Shown in pieces: positions 53,633 through 64,000 of a stretch of 64,000 bases of DNA. The notes under the pieces were generated by a model. That model saw only the letters and a program-made list of their open reading frames with translations, ran no database searches and had not been told where the DNA came from. Origin of the DNA: Spirometra erinaceieuropaei (lineage: Eukaryota; Platyhelminthes; Cestoda; Diphyllobothriidea; Diphyllobothriidae); NCBI GenBank assembly GCA_902702965.1, contig CACRXP010000161.1:644626-708625 (forward strand), read 5' to 3'. The position numbers and the translations under genes were made by a program. Numbering within the stretch: the stretch's first letter is position 1; the number at the start of each line of letters is the position of its first letter.

Positions 53633-54394
53633 TTACGACGCGTTCTTTATATATGATAGATGGTGCCAGAGTGTTGGCGACTCTCCTCCGTTTGTTTGCC
53701 GTGGGTGCGTGCGGAGGCAGCGGCTGACGAAGCTGTTCGGGTGTCCATTCCTTGCCAATTGGTCCCGAAGATGCCGTAGTTCTCGTACTCTTCCCTCTGG
53801 CTCACTGTAGTGCGTTTTTACCCTTTGGAAGAGTGTCCTAACACAGCTGCGTTTATGCGACATTGGGTGGTTACTATGGTAGTTGAGAATCGGAGTCGTG
53901 TTAGTCGCATTTCTGTACACCGTGGTGCTGAGTTCGCCGTTGGGTGTACGTGTGACGAGAACGTCAAGGAAAGGCAGCTGTTCGGCATGCTCTTCTTCCC
54001 TTGTGAACTGAATGTCCGGGAAGATGTCGTTAAGCAGGTCTTGAAGGTCGGCCAGTCTGCTCCTTTTAATTATAACAAACGTGTTGTCCACGTACCGGCG
54101 CCAAAATGCGGGTTCATAGTGGTCGAAGGTGACTTTTTCCAGCTCCTGCAAGACTAGTTCTGCAACCAGGCTGGATATTGGCGAATCCATAGGCGTTCCT
54201 TTGATCTGCTCGTATGTTCTGTCATTGAAGGTGAAAAAGGTTTGTTGGCAGAAAGCAAAGAGTAGCAGTAAGTGGTCGATTTTTAAGGATCCGTTCGTTT
54301 CGTCGTAGTTCTCTTCGAGTCGTTTGTGAAGAACGCCGTGTGCCAGGTCCGGTAGGATAGATATGAATAGTAAAACTCCGTCAAAGGGCACCAT
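53633..54394 (-). pseudogene. P8 reverse transcriptase, palm and thumb
   Basis: The frame starts MVPFDGVLLFISILPD (from VSFDVVSLFTSIP, still keeping the first Asp), then QIKGTPMDSPISSLVAELVL, WRRYVDNTFVIIKRS and EQLPFLDVLVTR. The catalytic YVDD is YVDN, so the second Asp of the pair is lost. It ends LSYIKNAS with a TAA at 53633-53635, directly followed in the same frame by the nuclease. A single stop is therefore the only break, plus the active-site change. Confidence 0.88.
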
Positions 54395-54469
54395 ATTCCT
54401 TGCGAGCCAAAACGATGATCGGGCAAGTAACCGGACTCTTGAACCACCTCAGGCGCAACAGTGCGATAT

Positions 54470-54760
54470 CGACAGATGAAACCAACTGACACGGCACTGG
54501 CCCGCTTTTATGGTTTACCCAAAATTCCCATGCCAAACGTTCCCCTTCGACAGATCGTTGCCTTGAAAGGCAGCCCCAGTTACAGTCTGGTCAAACGGAT
54601 GGCCCGAAAACTTAACTTTCTCTGAGAAGGATCAAGGACCTCCATCAATTTGGCCTCCCAATTCCTGGCCGACATCCGAGGAAAAACTATCCGACGTGCT
54701 TAGATTATAGTGTCCTTTGACGTGGTTTCACTGTTAGGCCGATCCGTGCTGTATTTTACT
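54470..54760 (+). pseudogene. P8 reverse transcriptase, fingers piece (inverted)
   Basis: A + strand frame reads MKPTDTALARFYGLPKIPMP, NVPLRQIVALKGSPSYSLVK, then stops, and continues as EGSRTSINLASQFLADI and IIVSFDVVSLLG. This is the part of the PLE that lies just upstream of 54394 in an unbroken element. It contains several stops. Confidence 0.8.
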
Positions 54761-57700
54761 TCAACAGCGCGTTTACCCTGAGATTAAATACAATTATTAT
54801 TATCATTGTTATTATTTGCTGACATACGCACTGTATGCTTCTGTGACTTACGTTTCCTCGTATTGCGCGAATTTATCCATTATCGACACCTTTGTTTTTC
54901 TCTAAAATATCTTGTTTCTAAATCCCCTTACGATTTCATCCATTAGGTAGCTTGTGTTTTCACTTAACTGGACGTTTTCGTTTTTTAACTGTGTGCTATC
55001 GTCTGGTTATTTGGGCATGTATCTGAGCTGTTGTGAATTGTCTGCGAAATCACACATATTTCATGGGTTAGCTGGCCCATTGTAATGAATAACGAAAAGT
55101 TAAGTAGGACAGCTCTGGCCGACCGCGAATTAGCTTGATGCGAAGCTGACGTCGCAGCTCTTGAAGACGTCTGACTCACTGAGCGGACCAAGACCGGCAC
55201 ATCTCTCCTGGAAGAAACTTCTAATAAGCCAACGACGAGAAGTTTGATTTATTTTTACCTTCAAAGACGAGTTTTTGAGGCAGTTGCTTTACCTGACGCA
55301 TGAGCTATAAGTTGTCTGGTAACAACAAAACCCTTACTTTGCGGAGAGCAATGTGCCACAACTACCATTTAATGCAACTTCCCCTAGACAACAAACCATG
55401 GATATTTGAGCAGTAGTGTCAGCGAAAATCTGTATGCCCTCCTTATGCTATGACGAGGGTAGACGATCTTATTTTTCGCGGTGAAATCAAAGTCCGTGTA
55501 TGTACCGATCTCTCTACTCGGGAGGGGGTATCAGGTCACTTCAAAGTGGGCGATTGCAGTGACTAAGAACTTCCCCTGTTCTGCATATCCACAGAACAAA
55601 ATCGTCTTATCTGCTCCTTTATCGGGAGCGGTTAAAATAACTTGATCGTACTTTCGTTCGCGTCACGGACACCTGCTGGGTTCAGTGGTGTCAGTGGGAT
55701 GTTACGGGGACAGATATAATGTGCGGCTCCGAATGCTGTACAGACCACCGCCTTTCACCCCGAAAATGAAAGTGCAAATCCAACATCCCGCAGTTCAGAA
55801 TAATAAGGCGATAAATCAATGTGACGCTTCAATACTGGTTGTAGCTGAAGTTACGAGGGAGCTCACCTGCACCATTAACTTAAATTTGAAAGAAATTCAA
55901 GTTGTAGAGAGCCGGTCATTCAGACCAACTTAGGAGGATTCCTTGGATCAACACATGAGCAACAACAAAGCAGTAATGTCCGTGGAGTCTGGCGTCTCGT
56001 ATTCGAGGAAAGAAAACTCGTAACGCCCATGTGAGCCAAACGTGCCCGAAATAACATTTTCCTGAAACGAAACTATATGTATTCGAGAGTGAGAAAGATG
56101 TAAAATAGATGGTTTGCCCACAATACAGAAACAAGTCAATGATGTGCGTACAGAGGTAAAATTAATAGTTGATCTGTGTTTATCAAGTCAGTATACATCA
56201 CTCAACATTACGAGGCCCTGTTGCGCATAGCTTGTAAGAAACTGGTCTTTTGGGGGAGATATCACAGACTCGCGAGATTTGGATCGACTGCATTAGGGAC
56301 GTCTACGAGCGCCAGTCTGCGCGCTGAGATGCCACTAGGGGACTGTCTGAAGTGGCACAGAATACTTATTTAAATCGTTCGTCCCCTACAAAAGCCGACC
56401 GGGGCGGGGCAGTAGGTATCTCAATGAAGAGTTCGGAGGGGTGTCGATTCAACTTCAAAATATGTCTAACAACACGTTAGCTATCGACTTCCGAATAGGC
56501 TGCCTCAGTTTTGGGAGACATGGAGACGCGGAAGAATACTAAAAGGAGCCGGAGACCTCACCATTATCGGCCAATAAAAATGAAGGAATCGTCTTTTTCG
56601 GCGTTCAACGCCCACTGAAAGCACATCGAGAACAAGACTTGATTCACGAAGGGCAAGGCTTATTCCTGGAACGGCGTGAAGGCGCGGATATGTTTTCCGT
56701 ACTCTGACGACTGCGAGAAAAGTGTCAAAAAAGAAAGTCAGTCCCTATGTAAATTTTGACGATCCGGTAAGTGTCTTCGATATCACGAACTTTGCTTAAC
56801 ACTAGGACTTCATTATGAAACTAGAAAGGGTATGATTTGTGGTCGGGTTTATTTAACCCGGGGAGCATTTGTGTTGAGCAAAAGAGCTGAACATCCAAGA
56901 ACTCTGTGGTATTACAAGTTTTGATCCTCCATATTGTCACTGGCTAAAAGGGGACACTATGTTATCAATTTAATGATGTTTGTAGGCATTGTCAAAAAGG
57001 CATTACATTATCGTATCTTTAATTCGAGGACTATCTCAAAGCATTTTGACCACATTCGCTCAACGGCCACCGTGAGGTCTTTTTATTTCTTTTTCTGGCA
57101 CGCATAACTAAATATCGACAATTATTTCCTTTTAACACAATTCCTCCCCGGATCAAATAACCCCAGCCATAAACCATACATTTGTCATTAAATTTCTGCT
57201 GCGCGGAGTTCTTTAGGAGATTTGGTGATGTGGTGTGTTGCGGGTGACGCTTCGTTTTCATATGCCTTTGATTTAGCAAATGACGCAAGCAAGGTTTTCG
57301 AAAAAGTCGTACCCTCTTCAGCGCCATTTTTCCGCCAGTTTCTGGATGCTGTCCGTTTTTAAGGACCTGAAATCAGCAATAACTATGAAACCGATGCAAA
57401 ATTGCTCACCAGTTGGCGCAGGTATTCTGAACCGAAGACATTCAGGGCCAGAGTCCACGATCTTTTTGTAGACGGCTAAGCGCTAAAAATCACAAAATGA
57501 GACATTGAGAGAAGCGTGGTCACTCTTCTCTGGCTGCTCAAACTTCGAACTGGCCATTAACAGAGAAAAGTGAGTGATCATCTATCGACCGGCGTCAGTG
57601 GACGCATCCAAGGTAAATGTCAATTAAATTGGTCTCAGTTCTGCGAACGAATTCGTGTGCCTGCGGAGTATGATCTTAAGAGACATCAAGCCCAGCAAAG

Positions 57701-60164
57701 AAGCTGGTAGTTAAGTCACTAGATCCAATCACTCCATCGGTAGCCGGAAGAGCGATTTGAAGTCGCCGTGGCCCAGTTAATGTTGACACTTAATGGCCGA
57801 GATAACTGATCTTCTTCATGCGTTTAGAGCAGAAAATCCAGGACTCAAACAACTCATGACGCGTGTATGAGTCTCCTCTAGCAGGAAAACATGACGATGT
57901 CCGTGGCCGGTGTCCTAGTTCGAAAAGGAACGAAGTGAGAAGCATATTTATCCAGAAGTATTAGCGCATTAATTGTGGATTTGTCCATTATTTTATAATG
58001 CTTAACGTCATGTGTGCTTAGTTCTGGGTAGCCTTACTGATGTTGCGGGGGTTTTCAGAGCAGAGGAAAGGACTGCACAGGCAGGATGCCACTGTCTCCA
58101 TTGTCACCTGTATGCGCTAATGCTTACATTTTATTGAAATATTGGAAACATGACCTTACGTGCCACCCTAACTTTAAGCGAAGCCTTTCAGCCCTGTTGC
58201 TCGTACACTGGTATATTATCCATGTCACCTAAGCGATTGAAGTTGCAAGCATTCATTATTATTTTAGGACAAGCAAATGCCGCTAAATGCGTTTTCGACA
58301 TCAATTGGTTATAGGCGTCTACTAGGTGAGCTAGGACAGCGTTTGAAATAGGTATGGTCCTGTCCGATCAACCCAAACTGGCAATTTTCATGTAGATGTT
58401 TGGAAGGTCGTCTTGTCGGTCGATCTAAATGGCCTGTAAAACAAGAACGCACGCATGCGCAAATGTGTTTTGGAGGTTTGTAGAGTCAACTTATATTTAT
58501 GTTAGAGATACAATAATGAATTATCAGGGAAAATCACCCGATGGTTAACCGGACGTTACTCACGGGGTACAGATCCCTCAATAATGTTTTTATCAGACGC
58601 CTTTGCGTCTTCTTTGCCTTCTCTTGTGTCAGAGTTATTCCTTCTTCTGTATGCCTCCGGAGAGGTTTGTCGTAACCACTGACGTTCCACCTTCACTCGT
58701 TTGGCTGTACATATGTCATTTACAATACTCCCATCTGGAGTGGGTATTGTTCTCAGCCCAATAAAAAAACATATGAGAATCTCATCGACGGTTATGTAGA
58801 GTATTCGCAGCCTCCCTGTTAAGGGGCTTCTTCCATGTTGTCAAGTGACGTTCTTGTTTTAAAATTAGTATCTAACGAGCTGCGCGCGAATACGCTGCCT
58901 GCAGCCAAAACCTTTGAAAATTTACTTTACGAAAAAATTCCCGATACCCATCTGCATAAATTTCTCCTCGGTTTAAAGCAACGTAGTTTTGCATATCATA
59001 AAAATGAAAGATCTTGTAGCTTATTCTCTTCTAAAGGACAATACTTAATTTTATAATGAAAAGCAAGGTACCCTCCAGGCACAGACGATACCACTTCTGG
59101 TTCTGCTCCAGTCACTGAGACTTATCCAATTTATGCGCCTTATTCACCAAGCTATTTGCAGTAAGATTGCTGCGCATTTTAGTCAGGGATGTAAATTGCA
59201 GCCATCAGGGGTTTGAGGATGAGAACTAACATGCTCGTAGTAAATCTTAAAGACTTAGCAGAGAGTAGGATTTTCCAAAGACTCAAAAAACTTTAAAATA
59301 TCGCCAGAATTTTTAATAGTATTAAACTTAAGGCTATGCGATGAGACATTCAGTTCGAATATTAGATCCTGACCAAATGAGAGGCAGTCAGTTGAGCTAC
59401 GACTAGCAGAGGCCGAACTATGATCAAAACACAAATACATCTGGTTCACAGGAAAGCCGACTAATAATAGAAAATCAAGATAAAGAAGCGGACAAAAATA
59501 AAAAATGCCGACTGTAAAATGTGCGAAGTCAGGTAAGAGTGAACACATGCAATCAAAGCGCACAGAAAAACTCAAAAATATTTTTGAAATTGCACAAATG
59601 TGGCACCAATTTTTACAAACAAAGTCATAGCATGGGATATTGTCGTGAATTCGCGCATATTTTGGTCAGAAGTCATATTGTGATCAGTTTTAATGGGAGT
59701 TATATCATAGGAGGCTACTCTGAATTATACAAAAGATAAAGGCGCTGCCAAATACTATATGTATGGAGAAATGTTTACCCAGTAGTAACTGAAGTGTTGC
59801 GAAAAGTAATTCTTCGAACTGGCGTAGTGCCAAGGTTTGAAGGCCTTTTCGGCTACATTGGCTGATTCCGCATAATACGGTGCACACAATGAGGGGTGCG
59901 GTTCTTTCAATTTTGTCCTTGTTTTGTTAGTTGGGAATGAGATAAACAAGCATACTTTCCTTACTTTCGAATTCTCAAAAATCCCCAGTTTTGCAAGACA
60001 CACGAAGAACACGTCCAAGAACATTGTTCGGTGTGCAGTTGGGCAACATTGACACGTATTACTAATCTCGAAATGACGGGAAGATCCTAAGAACAAGGGA
60101 GACTACTTAAAGTCTTGGAAAGAATAAGCAATCACAGTTATCATAAGACAGAAGTAGAACAAAG
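54761..60164. other. Stretch without a recognised gene
   Basis: About 5.4 kb. There is a short AT microsatellite near 54785-54822 (ATTATTATTATCATTGTTAT). Open frames are all short and motif-free. The sequence matches none of the repeat families listed here. Confidence 0.4.
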
Positions 60165-60255
60165 TCGCAAACAAGGAAACACAATCGCTGAAACAAAAGC
60201 TCTATTAGCCTGACGTTTTGAATATTTACTCGAATACATATTCCGAAACAGCGTC
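60165..60255 (-). mobile_element. Solitary, degraded PLE 3' tail
   Basis: On the minus strand: GTATTCGAGTAAATATTC, AAAACGTCAGGCTAATAGAG, CTTTTGTTTCAGCG. It aligns with the tail at 10110-10173 (GATTC...GGTTC, GAAACGTCAGGTCAATAAAC). The hammerhead core at its 5' end is destroyed. Confidence 0.5.
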
Positions 60256-60963
60256 AGATAAATGTGATGAATTGTCCAAATTTTGCAGTATTTAGAGGTG
60301 GTAGTTGTTAGGGCGCTATATGCCTCTTTCAGTCTGAAATTGCCCTGCGCTTGTGTGCCGATCAGGATAATAGACTCCAACGCTCATCGCCTAATTGACT
60401 GCCGGATTTCGACACCAGTGTGGGGTCTTGGACATTTTGGCCTGCTGACCGCGGATGGCTTAGCACGCAGCACCTGTGAGGAGGAACTACGCCGGCTTTG
60501 AATAAGATGATACTTAAACACCCTCTGCAGTCGTTTTATATATGCTGCCGTTTTTTCTAGGCATAATGCTGTGCCTAATATTTTATCTTTTCTAACAAAT
60601 CATTGACAAGGTCGCATTTGAGTCGACGCACTTTTAGAAATTGCTGCCGTTTTTCGATCCGACGCGTAAGCTAATTAGCTTAAGTCCAAACGCTGTCATC
60701 ACGCTTGTATAAAACAGTGCCCTTTCGATCAACGAGTCTTTGCAACCATTTTAATTAAATGCTAGGTACACGAAAATGCAGTGATGTAATGGTAGAAAGC
60801 ATGCTTGTGATGGCGTGCGCAAAGAATTATATATTAATACATAAACCTAGTTTAAGTTTTAGTTGCATTTAAAAAAATATGCTCGAATATTTGCACCAGA
60901 TTTACGGTTAGTAGACTTAAGTATGTGGTTATTTATGATGTTGGCCTTAACGTTCACTTTGAC
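60256..60963. other. Stretch without a recognised gene
   Basis: No motif. Confidence 0.35.
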
Positions 60964-61038
60964 ATTCCGGAATGCAGTTTTGCATTCGAATGCATTCATC
61001 CGGTATATATATACCGGATATAGGCATATGCCTATATC
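60964..61038. repeat. Cluster of overlapping perfect palindromes
   Basis: ATTCCGGAAT (60964-60973), GAATGCA/TGCATTC hairpin (60970-60987), TGCATTCGAATGCA (60981-60994), GAATGCATTC (60988-60997), then a 22-bp palindrome at 60998-61019 centred on TATATATATA and another 22-bp palindrome at 61017-61038 centred on GGCATATGCC. All are exact. Confidence 0.9.
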
Positions 61039-61755
61039 GTCTACCTTCGCATGTTAGCACGAAAGATAATGCGTACACTCTACCACTAGAATTTTTGTGT
61101 ACACGAAAACACGGCAAATCGTACAATACTTTGCGTTGCCGCCGAAAGGCTACTGTTTATGAGGCACGGCTCAAGGTGAAGAACATTAACTATTTGCTGT
61201 TTACGACCTTCTGGACTTTTGTATGATGTTGATAATTTTGCTGTCTGAAATTTAAGAAATTTTCTGTCGTTTTGCGTTGGTTTTTACGTATATCTATACC
61301 GTTTTCAATGTCCCTGCATGGCACTGTCCCCTGCCAGCACAAGGCCCCTTCATAAATGGGTCTGGGAAAGGGTTGGGTAGGACCAGAGCCAGCTCTGGAT
61401 TGAAGTATTTTGAAGCGTATTTGCATCGAAAGTTATGTTTCAAAAGCACCACTCATTTTACCTTGTTTGGCATTAGAAGGAGCTAATCTATTAAAAGTGA
61501 CTTATAAATCATGAAAAAAACATCCGTTTACGCCTACGGGTCGCAAATAATATCGTGCGTCAACCAGTGCTGTTTTCGTGCTCTTGATAACTGTCTTAGT
61601 TAATTTATGTATCTTATGCTTATTGTTTTCGTAGTTTCTCACCAACCAGTTCAATTAGTCGACTTGTATGTCTATTTATATACTATTTAGAATTGGTGTT
61701 CATAGTCCACTTATACAAATTGTTTATCGTATTTTACTGAATATCCAAAATAATT
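61039..61755. other. Stretch with a partial GC-rich repeat
   Basis: CCCTGCCAGCACAAGGCCCC at about 61329-61348 is the reverse of the ends of the repeats at 62040-62431. Otherwise unremarkable. Confidence 0.4.
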
Positions 61756-61938
61756 ATGGTGCGGAATTACTGTGGCTATCACCGAATCACCTACAAGTGC
61801 ATCAAGCACCAGATGAAGGAATATTATGAGGCCACTGAAGAGCCTGAGTCTGAGGTTCCCTCAACGTCGACAGCAGTTGGCAATCAATCCACCAAACGAG
61901 AAATGCCTATTCTGAGCTCTGGAACTTCTGCCGGCAGG
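61756..61938 (+). CDS. Possible first exon or orphan ORF, unknown function
   Basis: An ATG-initiated frame with a stop just upstream reads MVRNYCGYHRITYKCIKHQM, then KEYYEATEEPESEVPSTSTA and STKREMPILSSG. Composition (acidic then Ser/Thr-rich) is protein-like, and a possible donor GTATTATG follows AG at 61938. Past it the frame runs into the GC-rich repeat. There is no recognised domain and no phase link to the TRPM gene. It may be the start of another gene or chance. Confidence 0.28.
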
Positions 61939-62035
61939 TATTATGTGTGTGCGCCTCAGGGGACTCATCATACAGGTCGATATTATAAAGGAGTGCAAAA
62001 AGTGGGCGGACAGCTGGCGTTCCCTGCGTATTTTT

Positions 62036-62431
62036 CGATGGTGGGGCCAGACGGGGCTGTCGCGTAGTATGCCGCGCCGCAGCCCCTTCTACAGCGCCAC
62101 CAAGACCCTCATAGCCCCTTCTAGCCCAGCCATATTTGAGAGGGTTACGCGGGGCTTGTGCTGGCAGAGTTAATTATAGGTTGACCAGGCCCAAAGACTA
62201 GTTGGTCTCCCTACGAAATGGCCATTTTGCGCTAATAAACTTGATCTTCTGCTGTTCCCGCCTCCCTATGAATTTTATTTCGCTGGTGGAGCCAGGCGGG
62301 GCTGTCTCGTAGAATGCCCCGCCACTGCCCCTGCCACAGCTCAACCAGGCCCCTTCATAGCCCCCTCTAGTCCCGCCATTTTTGAGGGGGCTAGGCGGGA
62401 CTGGTCGGGGCTGGTGCTGGCAGGGTCGCCA
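62036..62431 (+). repeat. Two direct copies of a GC-rich repeat
   Basis: Unit 1 at 62036-62167 (GTGGGGCCAGACGGGGCTGT, CATAGCCCCTTCTAGCCCAG, GGGGCTTGTGCTGGCAGAG) and unit 2 at 62283-62431 (GTGGAGCCAGGCGGGGCTGT, CATAGCCCCCTCTAGTCCCG, GGGGCTGGTGCTGGCAGGG). Each unit folds on itself (AGCCCC ... GGGGCT). Strongly GC-rich against an AT-rich background. Confidence 0.75.
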
Positions 62432-64000
62432 TCATTTTCCGAAATATTCTCGACGCTGTTGATCGTCGGTACAAGCACGGCCGGGTTGACTTTTGTGCTG
62501 CATTTGGGAATTAGGTGATGGGAATGGGAGGAAGATTGCCTTCTATTCGTGACTAAACCTGCTACGTCGAATTATTTTGCGATGTACTAAGTTAAAATTA
62601 ATTGAAATAGCCCTGCCTTATCATTTGCGATTCCAAAATTGGGTTAAATTATTTGACATCTTAGTGGTTGTGAAGTCCTTATAGGACGAAAAAAACTTTG
62701 GTTGGTTTTTTCTGATAAACTTGTAGTGTTCTGCTCTTGGAATCTATCCGTCGAAGATATACAACCAGTCTGGTACACGGGAAGATACAAGACGATTGTG
62801 CTCCTTAATTTCGAGCCCTCATGCTGTAGGTTGATCGGTTTTAACCGCTTCGGAGGGAGCTAGTATGTCATCCTTCGCATGCCTATCTACAGAAATCGAG
62901 CCTACGGATGACAAAAATAGTTGGCGAACTGAATTATAAGCTTTTTATTTATTTTCGTTGCTTAGGCAAACAAATGAGTACATGAATTTTCAGGTCCTAA
63001 CCAACACTGTTGCGCTTATAACTGTCCTCTGTATTTTGGAATTTTAGTGAGGTTGCAGTTTATGACCGCAAAATATAGTAAAATTGTCTATTCTTTCCAT
63101 GCACACTGGTATTTATTCCCCATTTATTTTTTAAAGTTTCCCATTATTAGCATTGTTCTATTCTTTTAGTTTAAAATGACCTTATGCGGTCTGACCCGTG
63201 ACGCCGTTAGCGATTTCCTTTAGAAGGGATTTACAGATGGTTTAATGATCAGTACCAAGGCTAACACTATTTTTAACGGACATAATCTAGCCGCACAATT
63301 GGACGTATAAGTCATACGCTTGACCCCTAATCCATCATCAATTTGCGAGTGACAGCCGTACGGTGCATTGAATTTCCTAGAGCTTACTCAGCGATATGCA
63401 TATTTTGGTATCCTATATTTGTTCTTTCTTGCCCTTCATCATACCCGAACTAGTGTAGTTTCTTTTCGTAGCACAGATTTGTCGCTGGGATATTTTCGAT
63501 CTTTGTAATGGCACTTTTGGTCGACGTCAATAGCTGTCAACCTTGACAGTATATAATGAGTAAAGCGGCGCATATCAGGCTATCTCATCAAGAAGTATTA
63601 CCACCTTAGACGGAATCTAGTTAACGAAATGTTAGATTAAGATTCCTGGAGTATAGAAAGTGGCCAATAAGCGTGCATTTTGAAACTTCGATCAAATTCC
63701 AGCCATTTACTTGTTTTACAGTAAGTTTCATTTCAAATGAGCTTTCCCTTGTTTTTTTCCTAGAATTGTTCCTTTATGAGCCATTCTCTGCGTGTGGTAA
63801 CAAAACCTGACAGAAAGGAAACTAAGAAGAGATCGCCTCGCCCCCATTCCAAAGTAAATCAACCGTTCGTTGACATATATTTCTGAAAGGCAGCAAGGGT
63901 AATCAAAGAGCATGGAGTTTCCAATACGCTAAACGCAAATGATGATGCGCAGTACTATGGCGTAATCGCTTTTAAAAATGTTTCAAACGCCGTCTCCTAC
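62432..64000. other. Stretch without a recognised gene
   Basis: AT-rich, with short motif-free open frames only. Confidence 0.4.

Larger units (their letters stand above)
52960..54760 (-). mobile_element. Penelope-like element P8 with 5' inversion
   Basis: The 3' part (RT palm to tail) is on the minus strand, 52960-54394. The missing 5' part (RT fingers up to the VSFDVVSL motif) lies next to it on the + strand, 54470-54740. The inverted piece's upstream end is at the junction and its VSFDVVSL end is distal, and both pieces stop at about the same point of the element. This is the layout produced by twin priming in L1 elements. The 3' UTR carries a hammerhead-like motif of the AGCU subtype. 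Confidence 0.82.

Overview
The window looks like nuclear DNA from an animal, most likely a flatworm and perhaps a diphyllobothriid-type tapeworm. The group name is inference. It rests on long introns, AT-rich sequence, many Penelope-like retroelements (PLEs) and tRNA-derived SINEs, and one very divergent TRPM channel gene. I see no bacterial operons, rRNA or CRISPR array.

The main gene is on the + strand and is a TRPM-family (melastatin-type TRP) cation channel, entered mid-gene at base 1. I rebuilt eleven exons by hand from homology, AG/GT splice sites and reading-frame phase: 1-105, 595-757, 9192-9490, 15067-15461, 21941-22171, 33714-33845, 34444-34615, 40199-40459, 40973-41102, 42588-42733 and 43974-44151. 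Phase agrees at every junction. They cover the late SLOG-like N-terminal domain, the melastatin homology region, S1-S2, S3-S4, S4-S5 with the pore, S6, the TRP-box region and the start of the C-terminal tail. The stretch between the MHR and S1 was not found inside the 11.5 kb intron 22172-33713. The 5' end lies outside the window and the 3' end was not found.

Almost everything else is mobile DNA in the introns and 3' flank. At least six Penelope-like (RT + GIY-YIG) copies or large fragments were recognised: 1838-3640 (+, dead), 3692-5333 (-, head-to-head with 13-bp target duplications), 23928-26095 (+, open frame), 35810-37600 (-, decayed), 51410-52055 (-, head-to-head) and 52960-54760 (-, with a 5' inversion). 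There are also solitary 3' tails at 10110-10200, 16096-16200 and 60165-60255. Most PLE tails carry a hammerhead-ribozyme-like motif (CUGANGA, stem II, GAAA, ACGU or AGCU, stem I) whose stems are kept by compensating base changes.

Other repeats are six copies of a roughly 1-kb palindromic, TA-flanked mariner-like foldback element, a tRNA-Ser-like SINE, a second tRNA-headed SINE whose body forms a near-perfect cruciform at 7105-7370, a G/C-rich SINE-like family, two decayed non-LTR retrotransposon pieces, and several smaller inverted or direct repeats. From 44152 to 64000 I found repeats but no secure exon.
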